Assembly: GCA_012271025.1 (NCBI GenBank)
Contig: JAAXHF010000057.1
Span: 1-20,875 of the forward strand
Length of the DNA: 20,875 nt
From: Deltaproteobacteria bacterium
Lineage (GTDB): Bacteria > Desulfobacterota_B > Binatia > Bin18
Direction: 5' to 3'
The translations under genes and the position numbers were made by a program. Numbering within the stretch: the first letter of the stretch is position 1; every line of letters starts with the position of its first letter. The notes under the pieces were generated by a model. That model saw only the letters and a list, made by a program, of their open reading frames with translations, was not told the DNA's origin and made no database searches. Positions 12,902-20,774 of the stretch are shown here, piece by piece.

Positions 12902-13900
12902 TCAGGACAGCCCGATCTCCAGACCGGACACAAAGGCGTGGAGTGCGCCTCTTGCCGTGTCCGCCGCCTGTGGACTGTCGGGCAGCGCCCGGCAGTAGAC
13001 CTCAATCGCCTGCTCTGCCGGGCCGAGCCACTTCTCGACCCAGCCGCGCATCACCGCGATATTGTCGGACTGCTGGGCGGCAAACCGCACCAGGGCGGTA
13101 CTCCAGGTCCGCGAACGCTGGACATCGCGGTACTCTGAATCGGCAATCAGGCCCAGCAGGCTATCGCCGTGCGCCCGCGCCGTTTCGGCCAGCTGGCGCA
13201 CCACCGCCTCATCGAGGGCGGGCTTGGCCACAAGATTCAGGGCCACAAAGCTCTCACCCCAGTCGTAGGCAACCAGGACGCGTTCCATCAGCCGCCGAAA
13301 CCCTTGCCAGGCCGCATCGTTCTCCCAGCGCTGGCGTTCCGCGCTGCCGAAGCCCCTGTCTGGATAGGTCTGCCTGAGTTCGGCCGTGCGGTAGGCAAGG
13401 TGGGACACACACCGCATGGCGTCGGCAGCCTGGTACAGAGCGCAGTTCCGAATCGTACTCGACGGGACAATCTGGACCAGATAGTGGGAGGCCATCTGCA
13501 CGGTATGGAAGACATAGCGCGCCGGACTGTACAGACGCGCCAGCACGTCCACCCAGGCCGGATCGAGACCGGCGTCGTAGTGCCGCTCGTTGTGCTGGTC
13601 AAGCAGGCCCTCAACGTAGGTCTCCTGCTGGTCCTGTACGGCATTATACGCCCGGTAGGTCATCTCATCCGGGTCACGGAACGCCTCCCAGTCACAGCCC
13701 CGCAACGGAGAGGCGTGCCGGTAGCGCTTGAACCAGGCGGACAGCGGGATATTGGGACCCAGCTCAAACGGTGACTCGGCCTGCGTGGCGTTATACATGA
13801 GATTGGTCGAGACAATCTCATACTCGCTCGGACGCCGCCGCCGGTCGGCCAGATGACTCCAGGTTCGGAGCGGCTTGAGGGGTTCGGATTCCTTACTCAT
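12902..13900 (-). CDS. tmoE: Diiron aromatic/alkene monooxygenase hydroxylase, beta subunit
   Basis: A 332-residue protein that follows the T4moE pattern from end to end: RTWSHLADRRRRPSEYEIVS at residues 12-31, a KRYRHASPL segment, DPDEMTYRAYN, YSPARYVFHTVQM, and AYDWGESFVALNLV(A/V)KP in the middle. It has a four-helix ferritin-like fold but no metal ligands, and it supports the alpha subunit in the (alpha-beta-gamma)2 hydroxylase. Its ATG (13900) overlaps the tmoB TAA by 8 nt and has no Shine-Dalgarno site, so translation is probably coupled. Its place between tmoB and tmoC differs from the Pseudomonas mendocina order, where tmoE comes after tmoD. Confidence 0.92.
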   Translation of the reverse strand: MSKESEPLKPLRTWSHLADRRRRPSEYEIVSTNLMYNATQAESPFELGPNIPLSAWFKRYRHASPLRGCDWEAFRDPDEMTYRAYNAVQDQQETYVEGLLDQHNERHYDAGLDPAWVDVLARLYSPARYVFHTVQMASHYLVQIVPSSTIRNCALYQAADAMRCVSHLAYRTAELRQTYPDRGFGSAERQRWENDAAWQGFRRLMERVLVAYDWGESFVALNLVAKPALDEAVVRQLAETARAHGDSLLGLIADSEYRDVQRSRTWSTALVRFAAQQSDNIAVMRGWVEKWLGPAEQAIEVYCRALPDSPQAADTARGALHAFVSGLEIGLS

Positions 13901-14147
13901 AGTACAGTTCGATACTGCTCATTGGGCTGAGGCCGGCCTGGGCGACGGTCATATCGGGGGGAAATGGCTCGGTCGCCCCCAGCGCGCGTACCCGCAGTGG
14001 CCTGTCGGCGCGTTTATTCTTGTCAAAGCCGATGCTCAGGGCCGCCGCCATCTCGCACACTTCGTCCATGGTGTTGTCGGTATCCACCACGGACAAATAC
14101 AGGACGAACTCGTCGTGCAGATTATGCACGAGCGGAATGTGTGCCAC
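13893..14147 (-). CDS. tmoB: Diiron monooxygenase hydroxylase, gamma subunit (TmoB-like)
   Basis: An 84-residue protein, the same length as T4moB, with the ubiquitin-like pattern FVLYLSVVDTDNTMDEV near residues 14-30, a basic RADRPLRVR patch, and FPPDMTVAQAGLSPMSSIEL near the end. It packs on the hydroxylase and stabilises the complex. The start codon is GTG at 14147, preceded by a strong GGAGGAGG site; no ATG is available in the right place. It lies 20 nt after tmoA and overlaps tmoE by 8 nt. Confidence 0.9.
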   Translation of the reverse strand: MAHIPLVHNLHDEFVLYLSVVDTDNTMDEVCEMAAALSIGFDKNKRADRPLRVRALGATEPFPPDMTVAQAGLSPMSSIELYYE

Positions 14148-14167
14148 GCGCCTCCTCCGAATCTTGC

Positions 14168-15685
14168 TCAGGCGGCCTCGGTGCGGGCCTGGCGGTAGGC
14201 TTCGACCCAGCCGTGCTTGAGCGCATCCCCGCCCTGTTCGCCCTGGTGCAAATCGAAGTAGGCGAGCAGACCGTCGAGCGTGGGCGGCTGGATCATGCCC
14301 GCCACCATGCGGTCGGCAACACTCAAATGGTCCTGGTAGCGCTCGGGATCCTGCTGGAAAATCCAGCGATCTACCTCAGACCCGAAGTGATAGGTCCGCC
14401 CCTTGTGTTCGAGCGGATAGTCTTTCAGCGGCCGCCCGGTTTTGCCCGGCGCCCAGCCCGGCGTGCCGGTCACCGGCACCTGAGACATATTACACAGCGG
14501 AATCATGGTCGGCAGGACGGTTTCCACCGGCCCGTGTGCGACAAAGCGCTCAATGATCGGCTCCCAGAAGTGCGCGCCCCAGGTCTCCTCCCAGCCCGGA
14601 TATTTGTCTTCCAGCCATTCTCGCTCGGCCGGACTGACCCCGGGCGGCACATCCCACCAGACCGACTGGTGGAAGGTCCAGATGCCGGCGTGCATACCGT
14701 GGTGGCGGGTATCGAGGTCGTCCAGCATGATGTCCCAATACCACGGCCGGTCCAGACCAATGTCGACCAGGGTCCGTTCGAACTGGCCGAAGACCCATTC
14801 GAGCATGAATTCCTTGAAGGACTGTTGGCGGCGCTCAAGCGGTGTGTAGTAGTCCATCGACGGGCCGGTCACCGTGGCGAACAAGGTCCAGGCCCGCCAT
14901 ATGGCGATATCAACCAGGCGCTGGGCGTCATCTTTGTGGCCGTTTTCAATCAGGATTTTCACGACCGGCCCACCGATCTGGGCGTGGCGGGCCTCGTCGG
15001 TCTGGATGCTGGAAGCCAGATTGGAGAACACCATGTCACCCGCCTTGGCCGCATCGGCCGCCAAGCCCAGGAACTGCAGGTTTGAGAACCCGGTCTCAAA
15101 GGCAAAGGTCAGCATGACCGCCACCCCGACCGCATCGCGTGCCGACATGATATCGTCAAACAGATGGCGGGCCGCCACGACCGCCCACTCGTTGGTATGC
15201 ATCGACTTGGCCGCCCAGTCGAACTGCCGGCTGCGCTGGACGTGCTCGTGCGGAAAATAGAGCTGAATCTGGCCGTGGCGGTTTTCGTCCAAGGAGCCGA
15301 AGGTGGCCATATTGCGCATGCCGCCGGCCTTGCCAAAGCGGGCCATGCGCGATTCGGCACCCGACGCCATGGCCTCAAGAATCGCAAACGCCCCGTAGTG
15401 CAGCTTCAGAATGCTGACCCAGCCCGGCTCTGCCGTGTCCAGAAAATTGGCCCGTTGCAGGGCGGCTTTGACCGCATACACCCCGGCGTCTTTTTCTCGC
15501 TGCGTCCGCACATACTCGCGGTACGTCACCTTATAGGGCTCGTCGTAGCCGTCCCAGGTCTCGAGCGGCAAACCCAGCGCGCCGCTCTGCTCCTCGGGAA
15601 AGAGTTCGTCTTCGGTGACATAGGTCGGGCTCCAGGTGGTCGAACGGGCGATATCGTACCAGTCAGCGCGCTTGAGCAGGGCCAT
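14168..15685 (-). CDS. tmoA: Diiron aromatic/alkene monooxygenase hydroxylase, catalytic alpha subunit
   Basis: A 505-residue hydroxylase of the toluene-4-monooxygenase/isoprene monooxygenase group. All six diiron ligands sit at the T4moH positions: E104, E134, H137, E197, E231 and H234 (DENRH and DEARH motifs). The enzyme uses O2 to hydroxylate aromatic rings or epoxidise alkenes. Three active-site positions differ from T4moH as I remember it: Ser201 replaces the catalytic Thr201, Leu103 replaces Gly103, and Phe100 replaces Ile100. This suggests an altered pocket and perhaps ortho selectivity or a different substrate. The start has an AAGGAAG site, 30 nt after the upstream isomerase gene. 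The operon continues with tmoB, tmoE, tmoC and tmoD. Confidence 0.94.
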   Translation of the reverse strand: MALLKRADWYDIARSTTWSPTYVTEDELFPEEQSGALGLPLETWDGYDEPYKVTYREYVRTQREKDAGVYAVKAALQRANFLDTAEPGWVSILKLHYGAFAILEAMASGAESRMARFGKAGGMRNMATFGSLDENRHGQIQLYFPHEHVQRSRQFDWAAKSMHTNEWAVVAARHLFDDIMSARDAVGVAVMLTFAFETGFSNLQFLGLAADAAKAGDMVFSNLASSIQTDEARHAQIGGPVVKILIENGHKDDAQRLVDIAIWRAWTLFATVTGPSMDYYTPLERRQQSFKEFMLEWVFGQFERTLVDIGLDRPWYWDIMLDDLDTRHHGMHAGIWTFHQSVWWDVPPGVSPAEREWLEDKYPGWEETWGAHFWEPIIERFVAHGPVETVLPTMIPLCNMSQVPVTGTPGWAPGKTGRPLKDYPLEHKGRTYHFGSEVDRWIFQQDPERYQDHLSVADRMVAGMIQPPTLDGLLAYFDLHQGEQGGDALKHGWVEAYRQARTEAA

Positions 15686-15715
15686 GACAGCTTCCTTACT
15701 TCATTGGTCGGACAG

Positions 15716-16333
15716 CTATGAATCTGTCCGCTGGGCCAGGATTTCCTCTTCCACCTCGACCAGCTTGTCCTTGCCGAAAAAGAGTTCGTCCCCGACAAAA
15801 AAGCTCGGCGCGCCAAACACGCCGCGGGCCACCGCATCCTCGGTATTCTCGATCAGCCGCTGTTTGATCGCCGGCTGCTGTACGCCGGCCAGGATGGCCT
15901 CGGCGGGCAGGCCGGACGCGGCCAGCGCCTCCCGCATCACCTCGGCCTCGTCCATTTTTTTGGGCTCAACCCACATGTGATGATACACGGCGTCAACGTA
16001 CTGGGCGAAATAGTCCTGGCTGTGGGCAAACACGGCCCCCCGCATGAGCTGGAGGGTATTGACCGGAAAGTGCGGGTTCCTGGTGTAGGCGGTAATCGCG
16101 TGCTTTTTGAGAAAGCGTCGCGTTTCCAGGGCGTAATACTCGGGCTTATTGGCGATGCCCTTGAGCGACACCGCCGGCGAGACGTTGTTGGTGGCCTTGA
16201 ACACCCCGCCCAGCAGAATCGGGACATAGCTGAATGTCGCGCCGGTCCGCGCCTCAATGGCTGGAATCACGAGGTGTGCCAGGTAGGCGTTGGGACTGCC
16301 AAAATCGAAATGAAACTCAAGCCGTGGTGTCAT
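15716..16333 (-). CDS. 2-hydroxychromene-2-carboxylate isomerase-like protein (DsbA fold, kappa-GST related)
   Basis: A 205-residue thioredoxin-fold protein with an FHFDFGS13PNAYLA start. Ser13 is at the catalytic position of HCCA isomerases and kappa glutathione transferases, which replaces the CxxC of DsbA. The GVFGAPSFFVGDELFFGKDKL-like end contains the cis-proline and the loop that binds glutathione. In naphthalene degradation such enzymes isomerise 2-hydroxychromene-2-carboxylate using glutathione. As first gene of this monooxygenase operon it may instead conjugate an epoxide, as the glutathione transferase genes of isoprene clusters do. Family is secure; the specific reaction is inference. 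Confidence 0.85.
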   Translation of the reverse strand: MTPRLEFHFDFGSPNAYLAHLVIPAIEARTGATFSYVPILLGGVFKATNNVSPAVSLKGIANKPEYYALETRRFLKKHAITAYTRNPHFPVNTLQLMRGAVFAHSQDYFAQYVDAVYHHMWVEPKKMDEAEVMREALAASGLPAEAILAGVQQPAIKQRLIENTEDAVARGVFGAPSFFVGDELFFGKDKLVEVEEEILAQRTDS

Positions 16334-16496
16334 GTCCGACCTACCCCTTGTGTTCAGGGCGTTTGGCTCTCAGGCTGAGGGCAAGACTAAGCCATTTCCC
16401 CACTCAGAGCAACACGGGCGAGACCTGAACGCCGTAGCCTCTCGAACTCCCCGGCTGAACGCGCTAGGCTGATGGGAAAAAACAGCGGAGGGACGT
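16334..16496. promoter_or_regulatory. Divergent control region for the monooxygenase operon and the NTF2-fold/nitrilase pair
   Basis: This 163-bp gap separates the divergent monooxygenase operon from the plus-strand pair. It contains a near-direct repeat: CTGAACGCCGTAGCCT (16425-16440) and CTGAACGCGCTAGGCT (16455-16470), 13 of 16 matching, with a period of 30 bp. An inverted GTTCAGG lies at 16352-16358, and CTCAGGCTGAG (16369-16379) is a short palindrome. I cannot identify -35/-10 pairs. Repeats about three helical turns apart suggest an activator or repressor site. Confidence 0.3.
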
Positions 16497-17006
16497 ATGA
16501 CAGCAGACAATGCCGCACTCCAGGAGTTGCTCGATAAAAACGCCTGCCAAGAGGTGTTGATCCGTTATGCGCGGGCGCTTGACTGGGTTGATGAGGAGGC
16601 GCTGAAAACCGTGTTCTTCCCGGATGCGGAGATCGACTACGGCTTTTTTACCGGCCGTGGGGACGAGTTCATCCCGGTCGTGATTGAGTTGGAACGGGGA
16701 TTTCTGCGCCGCTGGCACAACAACGGGCCGGCCCTGATCACGCTCAGCGGCGATGTGGCCGAGGCTGAGAGCTATGGCCTGGCTGCGGCCGTCTCTCGGC
16801 AGGACGGCCAGACCGTGACCAACGTTTTCGGCGGGCGTTATCTCGACCGCCTGGAACGCCGCGACGGGCGCTGGGGCATTGCCAGGCGGCAGTACCTGTT
16901 GGACTGGCAGCGGTCCTTTGAGATGGATGCGGCAAACGAGGCCGTTCCGGGTTTGCCCTGGCTCGACGGAGCGGACCCGGACCATCCGCTATACCGCCGC
17001 CTGTAG
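16497..17006 (+). CDS. NTF2-fold / SnoaL-like protein
   Basis: A 169-residue protein with the SnoaL_4/NTF2-like pattern: an N-terminal helix, IRYARALDWVDEEALKTVFFPDAEIDYG (about residues 21-48), a strand with TNVFGGRYLDRLERRDGRWGIARRQY near residues 105-130, and a short tail. The fold is shared with scytalone dehydratase, ketosteroid isomerase and ring-hydroxylating dioxygenase beta subunits. No full catalytic set is evident to me. ATG 16497 follows a GGAGGG site. It is divergent from the monooxygenase operon and 9 nt before a nitrilase-type gene, so the two are probably co-transcribed. A dehydratase, isomerase or accessory role in the same catabolic programme is inference. Confidence 0.75.
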   Translation: MTADNAALQELLDKNACQEVLIRYARALDWVDEEALKTVFFPDAEIDYGFFTGRGDEFIPVVIELERGFLRRWHNNGPALITLSGDVAEAESYGLAAAVSRQDGQTVTNVFGGRYLDRLERRDGRWGIARRQYLLDWQRSFEMDAANEAVPGLPWLDGADPDHPLYRRL

Positions 17007-17015
17007 GAGCCGGAC

Positions 17016-17795
17016 ATGGCCATCTGCCGCGTTGCGGTCGGTGAGATTGCCCCGGAACTCTCACCCGGAAGCCAAGCCTGGACCGATCTGATTCGCGACC
17101 TTGAGCGGCTTCGACCAGACCTGTTCGTGCTGAACGAGCTGCCCTTTGGTCCGTGGCTGGCCGCCCGCCCCGGCTATGATCGGGACGCCTGGCGGGCGTG
17201 TGTCGCTGCGCATGAACAAGGCTTGGCGGCCGTCCACGAACTCGGCGTTCCGACCGTTCTGGGCAGCCGCGCCGTCGATCTTGACGGCCGCCGCTGCAAC
17301 CAGGGCTTTATCTGGCGCCACGCCGCCGGGCTTGAGGCGATGCATACCAAACAGCATCTCCCGCGCTCGCCCGGCTATTGGGAGACGAGTTGGACCGAGC
17401 CGGGGCGGCAGCGATTTCAGCTTAGCCAGGCCGGACCGCTGCGGGCCGGCATGCTGATCTGCACCGACATCATGTTCAACGAACACGCCCGGCAGTACGG
17501 ACGGGACGGGGTTGATCTTATTGTCGTGCCCCGCGCCACGCCGCCCCTGGTTGCGCATCAGTTCGAGGTGGCCTTACAGATGACCGCGATTGTCTCGGGC
17601 TGTTATGTGGCCTCGTCGGACCGTCGGGGAACCGATTCGGCCGGCGAGGCGTTTGCCGGGCGCGGCTGCATCATCAATCCGATCGGCCAGACCGTGGCCG
17701 CGACCTCATTTTTCAGCCGGGTGGCGGTGCACGATATTGATACCGATTTCGTGCGCGGTCAGCAGCAGCGCTATCCGTGCAATGTCGTTGACTGA
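17016..17795 (+). CDS. Carbon-nitrogen hydrolase (nitrilase superfamily)
   Basis: A 259-residue enzyme with the superfamily triad: E41 in VLNELPFG, K112 in HTKQHLP and C149 in LICTDIMF. The strand-loop order and length fit aliphatic amidase or carbamoylase-like branches. It hydrolyses a non-peptide C-N bond. The start has an AGGAG site 6 nt before the ATG and follows the NTF2-fold gene by 9 nt. It converges on the PPOX gene with only 3 nt between stops. Substrate unknown; an amide, nitrile or N-carbamoyl intermediate of an aromatic compound is possible. Confidence 0.87.
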   Translation: MAICRVAVGEIAPELSPGSQAWTDLIRDLERLRPDLFVLNELPFGPWLAARPGYDRDAWRACVAAHEQGLAAVHELGVPTVLGSRAVDLDGRRCNQGFIWRHAAGLEAMHTKQHLPRSPGYWETSWTEPGRQRFQLSQAGPLRAGMLICTDIMFNEHARQYGRDGVDLIVVPRATPPLVAHQFEVALQMTAIVSGCYVASSDRRGTDSAGEAFAGRGCIINPIGQTVAATSFFSRVAVHDIDTDFVRGQQQRYPCNVVD

Positions 17796-17798
17796 GCG

Positions 17799-18257
17799 TT
17801 ACCGACCATCGAGCTGAGGCGTCACCTTCACCGCCACGATCTTGCCGGCCTCGACCCGACCGACCAGAGGCACGGCCCAGTAGGTCAGCCACGCCAACCA
17901 GTATCGGCGTTTGTAGGCAGCGTTGATCCGCTCTAAGGTGGGGACATCGGTCACGACGTGTGCCGATCCGACAAAAGCCGGTCCAGTCGCGTCGCTCAGC
18001 CATACCTGAGCCGGACTGCCCCGACGGATACGCCGGGCTTTATACGAGTCTGGCGCAGTAACGAAATAGACGGCCTCGCCGTCGTACATGAACCACACCG
18101 GCGCGGCCCTGCCCCATTCGCCGTTGGCGCGCTGGGTCGCGATAGAGACCAGTTTGTGCGTCTCCAGAGCCGTTTTTACCGAATCGCTCAGCTGGCCCGC
18201 GCCATAGGCGACGGCACACACGCCGAGGGTCAGCAGAATACCGAGAAGAATAGGCAT
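17799..18257 (-). CDS. Pyridoxamine 5'-phosphate oxidase-like (PPOX, FMN-binding split barrel) protein with N-terminal hydrophobic segment
   Basis: A 152-residue protein with a split-barrel pattern: LETHKLVSIATQRANGEWGRAAPVWFMYDGEAVYFVTAPDSYKARRIRRG covers the first strands and the flavin or F420 phosphate-binding region, followed by AQVWLSDA and AHVVTD strands. The first 20 residues (MPILLGILLTLGVCAVAYGA) form a hydrophobic helix, unusual for this soluble family, so the domain may be exported or membrane-anchored. ATG 18257 follows GAGGAG at slightly long spacing. Such proteins often are F420- or FMN-dependent reductases or nitroreductase-like enzymes. Function here is unknown. Confidence 0.7.
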   Translation of the reverse strand: MPILLGILLTLGVCAVAYGAGQLSDSVKTALETHKLVSIATQRANGEWGRAAPVWFMYDGEAVYFVTAPDSYKARRIRRGSPAQVWLSDATGPAFVGSAHVVTDVPTLERINAAYKRRYWLAWLTYWAVPLVGRVEAGKIVAVKVTPQLDGR

Positions 18258-18304
18258 GACAGGGACTCCTCACATCCGTCGGAAACGGTGCGTCGGCTCC
18301 GCGC

Positions 18305-19063
18305 TCAGCTCCGTAAATACGACGCCCCGTTCACATCAATGATGCTGCCGGTGGCAAAGTTGGCCTGGCCGGAGGCCAGAAAGGCGACAATCGCGGCCAC
18401 CTCCTCGGGCTTGCCGACCCGGTTCAGGGGACTCTGAGCCCGAATCGCGTCTCCGCGCGGACTGGCCAGAATCGACGCCGACATATCGGTCTCGACAAAT
18501 CCGGGGGCCACCACATACACGAAGATGTTCTCCGGCGCCAGGGCTTGAGCCAGCGACTGGCTCATGATGTTGAGGGCGGCCTTGCTGGAGGCATAGGCCG
18601 GGGACTTGGGCGCACCCCGAAAGGCGCCCCGAGACGAGATGTTGACGATCTGGCCCCCGCCGCTGTCCCGCATATGCCGGGCAGCCCAGAACATCACGTT
18701 GGACGGGCCGACCAGATTGGTGTCGAGCGTGCGCTGCCAGACATCGTTCCACACCTCATAGTCAACCCGCAGCACAGGTTGCCACTCGTTAATCGCGGCA
18801 TTGTTGACCACGATATGCAGGCCGCCCATGTCGGCGGTTATGCTCTCGACCATGGCTTGGACCGCCGTCGGGTCGGTCAGGTTGGCCTGGACGATACGGT
18901 GCGGCCCGCCGGGCAGCGACGCCAGGGTCTCCTCTGCCGCAGTGCGGTCCTGATTATAGTGAATGGCGATCCGCCCGCCCTGCTGGGCGAGCTGTTGGGC
19001 GATGGCGCGGCCGATGCCGCGGGATGCGCCGGTGACCAGAGCGACTTTGTCTGTCAGGCTCAT
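18305..19063 (-). CDS. Short-chain dehydrogenase/reductase (FabG-like)
   Basis: A classical 252-residue SDR. It has the nucleotide-binding T11-G-A-S-R-G-I-G motif, NNAA at 87-90, N116, catalytic S144 and the Y157-x3-K161 pair (YASSK). The C-terminal PGFVETDM segment is the usual substrate loop region. It oxidises or reduces an alcohol or ketone with NAD(P)(H). The absence of an acidic residue after the second strand and the presence of N37-x-D39-R40 suggest NADP(H), but this is tentative. ATG 19063 has a GGAGG site. It is probably transcribed with the PPOX gene (47-nt gap). Substrate unknown. Confidence 0.88.
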   Translation of the reverse strand: MSLTDKVALVTGASRGIGRAIAQQLAQQGGRIAIHYNQDRTAAEETLASLPGGPHRIVQANLTDPTAVQAMVESITADMGGLHIVVNNAAINEWQPVLRVDYEVWNDVWQRTLDTNLVGPSNVMFWAARHMRDSGGGQIVNISSRGAFRGAPKSPAYASSKAALNIMSQSLAQALAPENIFVYVVAPGFVETDMSASILASPRGDAIRAQSPLNRVGKPEEVAAIVAFLASGQANFATGSIIDVNGASYLRS

Positions 19064-19170
19064 GGATGTGCCTCCGCTTGCGTCTGTGTGCTGGCCCGCA
19101 GCCTACCGTAGATTCGAGAAGAATTGAATGATATGGCAGTCCTATGAACAGCCCGGGAGGAAGCTACAGT

Positions 19171-19659
19171 ATGCAGATGACATATCGCCTGACACTCGTC
19201 CTCAGTCTCGCTCTGTTTGTGCTGTGCGGCTTGCCGTTGGCGCAGGCTGCGGACGACGACCTCGCGGCTCTCAAAGCCAACTTTGATGCCGAGATGGCCG
19301 CCCTCAACAACGGTGACCTGGTCGCCACACTGGCCGAGGCTCACGACGATATCGTGCTGTTCGGGATTTTCTCGCCTTTTCCTTCAAACGGCAAAAAAGA
19401 GTTTGAGCAGGCAATAGCCTCCTACTTCGGCAGCTACGCCAAAGCGGAATTTACCCCGGTCTCGCCCCAGTTTCGGATTGTGGGCACGACGGCGGTCTCT
19501 TGGGGCCACTACCAGCTGGCCGCCACCGCCAAGAGCGGAGAACAGGTGTCCTACTCGCACGGCCGGTATATCTTTACCCATGTCAAGGTCGATGACACAT
19601 GGCTCATTCTGAGCATGCACGTCTCGCCGCTCGAACCCTACCGCCAGCCGCCCTTCTAA
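19171..19659 (+). CDS. Secreted SnoaL-like/DUF4440-type NTF2-fold protein
   Basis: From ATG 19171 the protein has 162 residues with a clear Sec signal peptide: a short basic start, a hydrophobic core (LTLVLSLALFVLCGLPL) and a likely LAQA cleavage site around residue 26. The mature part shows an NTF2-like pattern with LKANFDAEMAALNNGDLVATLAEAHDDIVLFG at its start and HGRYIFTHVKVDDTWLILSMHVS at its end. An in-frame ATG at 19144 exists, but 19171 has a GGAGGAAG site and a proper signal peptide start. It probably acts in the periplasm; no catalytic residues are identified. Its stop overlaps the converging LLM gene's stop by 4 nt. Confidence 0.78.
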   Translation: MQMTYRLTLVLSLALFVLCGLPLAQAADDDLAALKANFDAEMAALNNGDLVATLAEAHDDIVLFGIFSPFPSNGKKEFEQAIASYFGSYAKAEFTPVSPQFRIVGTTAVSWGHYQLAATAKSGEQVSYSHGRYIFTHVKVDDTWLILSMHVSPLEPYRQPPF

Positions 19660-20747
19660 ACTCCGGCGACCTGCGGCTGAGCCTGTCGGTCATGCTCAGC
19701 CACCAAGGCGCGGATACGGGGAATCAGCTCTTTGCCGAAGGCTTCGGCATCTTCAAACGGATCGAATCCCCGAATGAGCACGCCGCCAACGCCGAGGGCG
19801 TAGTAGCCGACGATCGCCTCGGCGACCTGTTCGGGGGTGCCGACCAGGGCCGTGGTGTTGCCACTCGCCCCTGACACCTTGACCAGGCCGGTCCACAGCC
19901 GCTCGTCGTGGACTTCGCCCGTGTCGGCCAGCCGCATCAGGCGGCGGCCGAACTCGGCCTCGCTCGTCACCGCCAGCCGTTGGGGCGAACGTTCCAGTTG
20001 GGCCAGAATGCCTCGGGCCTTGTCCCAGGCCGCGCCCTCGGTCGGGGCGATGATGGGCCGAAAGGAGATGTTGAAACGCGGTCGGCGCTTGTACCGGGCG
20101 GCCTCGGCGATAATGCGGTCCATCATCGTTTGCACCGCAGCGCGGGGTTCGCCGAACAGCGCGTACACATCGCTGTGCTTGGCCCCGACCCGGACGGCGG
20201 CGTCCGACGCTCCGCCAAAATAGATCGGCGCGTGGGGCTGCTGGAAGGGCCGGATTTCGGAAAAGGCTTTGTTCAGGCGGTAGAAACGTCCGGCAAAGCT
20301 GAACGGCTTGTCCGCAGTCCAGACCCGGCGCAGGATTTCGAGATACTCGTCGGTCCGGGCGTAGCGTTCATCGTGGCCCAGCCAGTCACCGTCACGGCGC
20401 TGCTCCTTGTCCGCCCCGCCGGAAATGATGTGGAGCCACAGCCGCCCATCGGTCAGGTTATCAAACGTGGCCGCAGTCCGGGCGGCCAGGGTCGGCATGA
20501 CAAAGCCGGGCCGATGGGCAATCAGGAACTTCAGGCGCTCGGTGTGGGCCGCAGCGTACTGGGCAACCTGGAATCCTTCGGCCGAAGAAGACGTATAGCC
20601 GACCAGCACCGCATCAAAACCGGCGGTCTCGTGCGCCTGTGAGAAGCGACACACGTAGTCCCGATCAATCCCGCCTCCAATGACGTGGACGGTGGCCCGG
20701 CCGGTCGGCGGCGCAACGCCTATCATACCCAAAATGTTCATCGGCAT
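19656..20747 (-). CDS. LLM-class flavin monooxygenase, SsuD-like (alkanesulfonate monooxygenase type)
   Basis: A 363-residue luciferase-like enzyme of the FMNH2-dependent SsuD branch. Diagnostic segments are LIAHRPGFVMPTLAARTAATFD, GRLWLHIISGG, DKEQRRDGDWLGHDERYART-type sequence with YLEILRRVW, and IYFGGASDAA. SsuD has about 380 residues, so length is near normal. It would oxygenate a sulfonate or sulfone, or an analogous substrate, using reduced flavin from a separate reductase; no SsuE or SsuABC genes are in the window. ATG 20747 is preceded by GGAGGAAG; ATG 20741 is an alternative. Divergence from the two TIGR03619-like paralogues is large. The substrate is uncertain because this branch includes dibenzothiophene-sulfone and long-chain alkane enzymes. 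Confidence 0.83.
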   Translation of the reverse strand: MPMNILGMIGVAPPTGRATVHVIGGGIDRDYVCRFSQAHETAGFDAVLVGYTSSSAEGFQVAQYAAAHTERLKFLIAHRPGFVMPTLAARTAATFDNLTDGRLWLHIISGGADKEQRRDGDWLGHDERYARTDEYLEILRRVWTADKPFSFAGRFYRLNKAFSEIRPFQQPHAPIYFGGASDAAVRVGAKHSDVYALFGEPRAAVQTMMDRIIAEAARYKRRPRFNISFRPIIAPTEGAAWDKARGILAQLERSPQRLAVTSEAEFGRRLMRLADTGEVHDERLWTGLVKVSGASGNTTALVGTPEQVAEAIVGYYALGVGGVLIRGFDPFEDAEAFGKELIPRIRALVAEHDRQAQPQVAGV

Positions 20748-20774
20748 CGGTCTTCCTCCGTGATGGCAGTCCGC

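Noticed and set aside
13964..15085. Plus-strand 373-aa ORF
   Set aside because: Antisense shadow of the well-supported tmoA and tmoB genes; high-GC sequence commonly yields such long false frames.
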